Source of the DNA: Trametopsis cervina
Lineage: Eukaryota; Basidiomycota; Agaricomycetes; Polyporales; Irpicaceae
Direction: 5' to 3'
Length of the DNA: 64,000 bases
NCBI GenBank assembly: GCA_022385755.1
Contig: MU278350.1
Span: forward strand, 944,905 to 1,008,904
Position 1 is the stretch's first letter; each line of letters starts with the position of its first letter. Made by a program: the position numbers and the translations under genes. Positions 60,538 to 64,000 of this stretch are shown in pieces. The notes beneath the pieces were generated by a model that saw nothing but the letters and a program-made list of their open reading frames with translations, did not search any database and was not told where the DNA came from.

Positions 60538-62636
60538 TGGCGTGGAGAACTGGGTACAACGACCCACAATACGAACATCGTGCCCATCATGGCAACCATA
60601 CTGAAACCCGATAGCCATTCATGAGCACTTCATACGATTAAAGACAAATGCAACGTACACAGGTTGCAGCGCAGCGATTCCTTCTCTTGAAGCAATTGCT
60701 CCTGTGATGAACGGGATGAATGCAGACCCCGCTTGTCCCAACCCAGCAATCCAGCCAATGGAGCCGGTGAGTAGCCAGTGAGGGAGAATTCTGGCAGTAT
60801 GGTTCATGACGAGAGGGTAGATGGGACCAAGGAACATGCCAATGAATGACACGGCAATGGCGCCTCCGACCAAGGAGGGTACAAACCAAATAACAAACAC
60901 GAGCCTGTCGTGTGTTTGAGTGAGCATGCATATCATCGGGAGAAAAATGCTCGAATAGGACGTACGCGAGGGCAAGAACTGTGTAGAGAAAGATTGCGTT
61001 GCGTTCTCCTATCTGGTGAAACAGTTAGTTCTGCGATCATGAAGATATCTCGATTTTGCTACCTTTTTATTCAGCCAGAGCAGGCCCACACGGCCAACCG
61101 TAAGGCCTTCGAGAAAGACGTTAGATTTGAAGGTGCTGCCCAGACACTGCGATGAAACGCACCGGCGAAGAAGCCGGTAGAGACGTAACCAGCATTTGCG
61201 CCGCCACCACGAACTTGCTGAATATACGTGACTGTCCAGCCTGTAGTAATCTGTCAGTAACATATTCAGCAATAGAGAAAGCGGACTGACCGCCAATTGT
61301 CACTTCAACACCGACATAGATCAGGATGAAAAAGGCCAGGAAATGGACTTCCCGCAGCCGGAATATTTGCCTATACTTATTTTCTTCATGGTTAGCCGTG
61401 GTTGTCTCCGTGCGGGCTTGTCCAATCTCAGCCAAGCACTCTGTGGCCGACATTTATTACAGATTCTTCGACCATGGCACGACACGTACCTTCTTGTCTC
61501 CTACCTCGAAAAATAACGAGGATGACGATCGTATTAGCGACAGCGATACCTATGGAGATAATATATTGGTATGACCAATGCTGCGCCTTCGCGAACTGTG
61601 TTGCCGATAACGGAGCCACCAGCGCACCCACGCCTGTTCGTAGACAAAGACGTGTCAGATCCCAGCCGCAAAGACGAGACGACGCATACCATAGATGGCA
61701 TGAAGAATGCCCATCTTTGTTTCTGCATTGTCCTTGAGACTGGCCACGTATCCGTTTGCTCCAGCATCCTAACAAATGCGTAAATATATTCCTCAGGTTG
61801 GTATAACGGAGAGAAGTCTACCTGTAATGAAATGCCAAACCCGTTGAATACAAAACCAAGCACGAACACAGGGAACGGGGGTGCAGGGGCCATGAGCGCG
61901 TACCCTATTACTTGTGCAGCAGAACCTTTACATGCGTCGTAAGCGATAGCCGACGCGCAAACAGATTTTTGTACCTAACGCGAGGGACTTGGTCTTTCAT
62001 GAGTTGACTGAGCGCGTACTCCTCAGAGCTGACACTTACTTTCCCCAGACCGAGTCTATCTACAAGGTATACATTGGCGAGGGCACCTCCTACAAAGCCC
62101 TGGATAATAAGGAGTCAACCAATGTTCATTACGAGTGACTATGGCGGGTCTTCCTGAACATACCACGCAATTGAAGATGAAGATGAGAGATACCACGGCA
62201 TATCCCACCTAAACGACACGGGTAGTACGATCAGCATGTGTCCAGAATTAACAATGATGCCACATACGTGATAATTGGTTTGCATTCGCGGTAGAAGTGG
62301 TCCAGTGGTACCATCATTCCATCCAGCGAGAAACAGGGTGAAACACGCGCATGCAAACTGCAAGAAAGCGGTCAGTCTGACTGAGGATGATTTGACCGTT
62401 TCCTTCTGCGCCTCTACGGAGGCCTTCTCTTCATCACCATCAGTGGGAGTGACATCGGCCTCTTTCCTTAATTCTGAGAGATCAAGGGCTTCTTTGTTCG
62501 GATTGGGCTGTCCCAAGATTGTGTGATCTTGTTCTGGTGGGTGAGGAGAGCGCGCTCTGACGATAGATAGAGATGTTGCACTGCTGTTAGCATTCTGAAT
62601 GCCTCCTTCTTGGGTATGGAATTCAGCGCGAGACAT
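60538..62636 (-). CDS. MFS transporter, BSC6/fucose-permease-like
   Basis: Polytopic MFS protein starting at 62636 (MSRAEFHTQEGGIQ) with a ~85-residue soluble N-terminus. Segments in order: SVRLTAFLQFACACFTLFLA, GWNDGTTGPLLPRMQ, a helix near 62175-62215 (GYAVVSLIFIFNCV), VYLVDRLGLGK-type loop, PPFPVFVLGFVFNGFGISLQ, GANGYVASLKDNAETKMGIL, HAIYGLGALVAPLSATQFA, LREVHFLAFFILIYVGVEVT, LTVGRVGLLWLNK, SFIGMFLGPIYPLVMN, GWIAGLGQAGSAFIPFITGA, ending VPSSPRHID at 60538. The GWNDGTTGPLLP and IYVGVEVTIGGW motifs are those of the fungal MFS group around yeast BSC6 and MFSD4-like proteins. The last exon was found by removing an intron; without it the frame stops at 60619. Substrate unknown, perhaps a sugar. 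Confidence 0.85.
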
Positions 62637-63538
62637 GGCGAGGCGAGTATGCGATGGTCTAGGAGGAAACGACTTCGACAGAATATATAGTTACCCACGG
62701 CCGCCTTGGTTCCGGTTTTCTCAGTTACAACACGACCCTTGCGCCAGAGCAGCTGATTCAACGCTGAGGCGAGGTGACGGTAAAAAGACGATTCTGCGTC
62801 AGTATTCCACACGGACTGCCCTTACGGAAATAACTCGGAGTTTCACTCACTTCTTTAGATGCCCACTTACTCTTAGTTGTGATAACTAGCGCCGTAGCCA
62901 AGCAAAGCTCTGCTGAAACCCATGCGATGTATGTTCCCAGGAGGTGAGCGTTGGCCGAAGGCTACGTGTATCTGGGTCATTGGATGGTACCCAGCACAAA
63001 CGCTATAAAAACGAGTCTGACTCCAGTGCTCGCTCCGCGTTACGCTGAGCTTAGCAATGGAACCCCACCATCATAAATTGAGTTCTGTAGATGCTACAAT
63101 TGACTTGCTTTTTAGAGTTCCGTCAAGAATGCGGATGATGAAGTGCGAGACTGTGAAATGTTTGCAATGTTCAAGACACCGTGTAACGCGCCCTCAGTGA
63201 GTGTTCGTAGTGGCCATGGATACTATGATTACTTAGAAAGGCAGTACCTCATGTGACCTAGACGCCATCATTCCAGTTTGCTGTCGGACGTCGCCAACAT
63301 CATAGTCGTGTACCCGAATCTCCCGCCGCCGCCATCCACGTCGCTTCGTACTCGTACGTGGCCATTGCACATCTGTCAGCCGAAAACAAGTGTTTCTCTC
63401 CGTCCCCACTCCTTTGCGCAGCAAGAGGTCCACACACGCGGTGACGTGGAAGTGATCTAAACGCGTGCACCGTCTCCCCACTTTTTACTCGTCTCTTCTC
63501 TTTATCGACCATCGAAAGCATACATCTACGAACCGACT
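62637..63538. other. Divergent promoter region, MFS / SEC24-like gene
   Basis: About 900 bp between two start codons facing away from each other. A TATA-like CTATAAAAA lies at about 63003 on the plus strand, too far from 63539 to be assigned with confidence. The last ~100 bp before 63539 are CT-rich, as in a housekeeping leader. No gene supported. Confidence 0.4.
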
Positions 63539-64000
63539 ATGTCTGACCCGGCACAACAACTCCCACCAGGATGGTCGGCAGAATGGTAAGGTCCAACTCG
63601 AATACGGTATGTGAGAGCATTCTGACTTGTAATAGGGACGCGTCTCACCAGAGGTATCTCTTCATCGGTGAGTATGTGGACTCTAGACCCGGGAGATCAA
63701 TCCTTATTTAAGATCGTCTTTTATAGAAACTGCCACTGGACGCACACAGTGGGAGCCTCCGATGCTCGGCACAGACTTGCAACCCGCAGCACCATCCGCT
63801 TCTCCGCCCCCGGCTGCCACAGGTCATGGGAAGCGTCGACAGTATGCTGCCGGACAGACTCAGGTTTATTACGGCGCAGATACCGCTTTGGGAGGTGCTG
63901 GAGCAGGCGGAGGATATGGAGCGGTAGCCCAACAGCCAGCCCAGCTGTTCACTCCTGGTCTTGCCCCAGATAACCAGTTCCAACAACAACAAATGCAGGG
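63539..64000 (+). CDS. WW-domain protein with SEC24-like N-terminus (3' partial)
   Basis: Three exons are visible, 63539-63585, 63636-63667 and 63727 to the window end. The first two and the start of the third encode a WW domain, LPPGWSAEWDASHQRYLFIE, closing TATGRTQWEPP; the first Trp and second Trp are present, and the central aromatic pair is RYLF. It is followed by a Pro/Ala linker, then GKRRQYAAGQTQVYYGADTA and QQPAQLFTPGLAPDNQFQQQ, which resembles the disordered N-terminus of the COPII coat subunit Sec24 (KKR-Y-x-Q-x-x-YG ... PAQFxxP). The zinc finger, trunk and gelsolin domains, which would prove Sec24, lie beyond the window. The WW assignment is firm; the SEC24 assignment is a recall-based inference. 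Confidence 0.65.

Overview
The window is nuclear DNA of a filamentous basidiomycete, most likely an Agaricomycete. The evidence is dense genes on both strands, nearly all split by 50-60 bp GT-AG introns, together with fungal housekeeping genes (VPS16, SYG1-type SPX/EXS, ATP10, LSM8, GFA1, SEC2, SEC24-like) and accessory families typical of wood or litter fungi (GH28 exo-polygalacturonase, GT61, sesquiterpene synthase, several MFS transporters). I found no tRNA, rRNA, CRISPR array or intact transposon. Exon limits were derived by hand from splice sites, reading phase and family conservation, and may be off by a base or two.

Layout. 0-10 kb: 5'-truncated VPS16 (+) converges on a SPX/EXS phosphate exporter (-). 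This gene is divergent from the F1-ATPase assembly factor ATP10 (+), which is followed by a triose-phosphate/nucleotide-sugar-type transporter (+). 10.6-15.3 kb: GT61 glycosyltransferase (-) and GH28 exo-polygalacturonase (-). 15.8-20.8 kb: LSM8 (+), a 2.1-kb stretch without a convincing gene, and a Ran1/Sks1-like kinase (+). 22.2-23.5 kb: an intact five-exon sesquiterpene synthase (-), followed by 3.2 kb without a supported gene. 26.7-30.6 kb: an ELYS-domain nucleoporin-like gene (-) head to head with mitochondrial ribosomal protein S5 (+). 31.4-32.5 kb: a decayed terpene synthase pseudogene (+) not represented by any long open frame. 33.8-36.8 kb: a single-finger C2H2 protein (-) and a small DUF4748-like membrane protein (-). 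36.8-43.1 kb: a 6.3-kb gene-poor stretch. 43.1-52.4 kb: YCR023C-like MFS transporter, GFA1 and a DHA2 drug-efflux-type transporter, all on the minus strand. 53.4-57.4 kb: a 207-aa LEA-like protein and the SEC2 Rab-GEF (-). 58.3-62.6 kb: a secreted beta-lactamase-fold protein (+) converging on another MFS transporter (-). 63.5 kb to the end: the start of a WW-domain plus SEC24-like gene (+), cut by the window edge.

Functional links are mostly individual. VPS16, SEC2 and the SEC24-like gene serve membrane traffic. GFA1 and the GT61 enzyme bear on cell-wall and glycan synthesis. ATP10 and S5 are mitochondrial. The terpene synthase lacks adjacent P450s or other tailoring genes, so no biosynthetic cluster is evident. 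The best non-obvious signal is the terpene synthase pseudogene, which keeps the intron positions of the intact paralogue 8 kb away.
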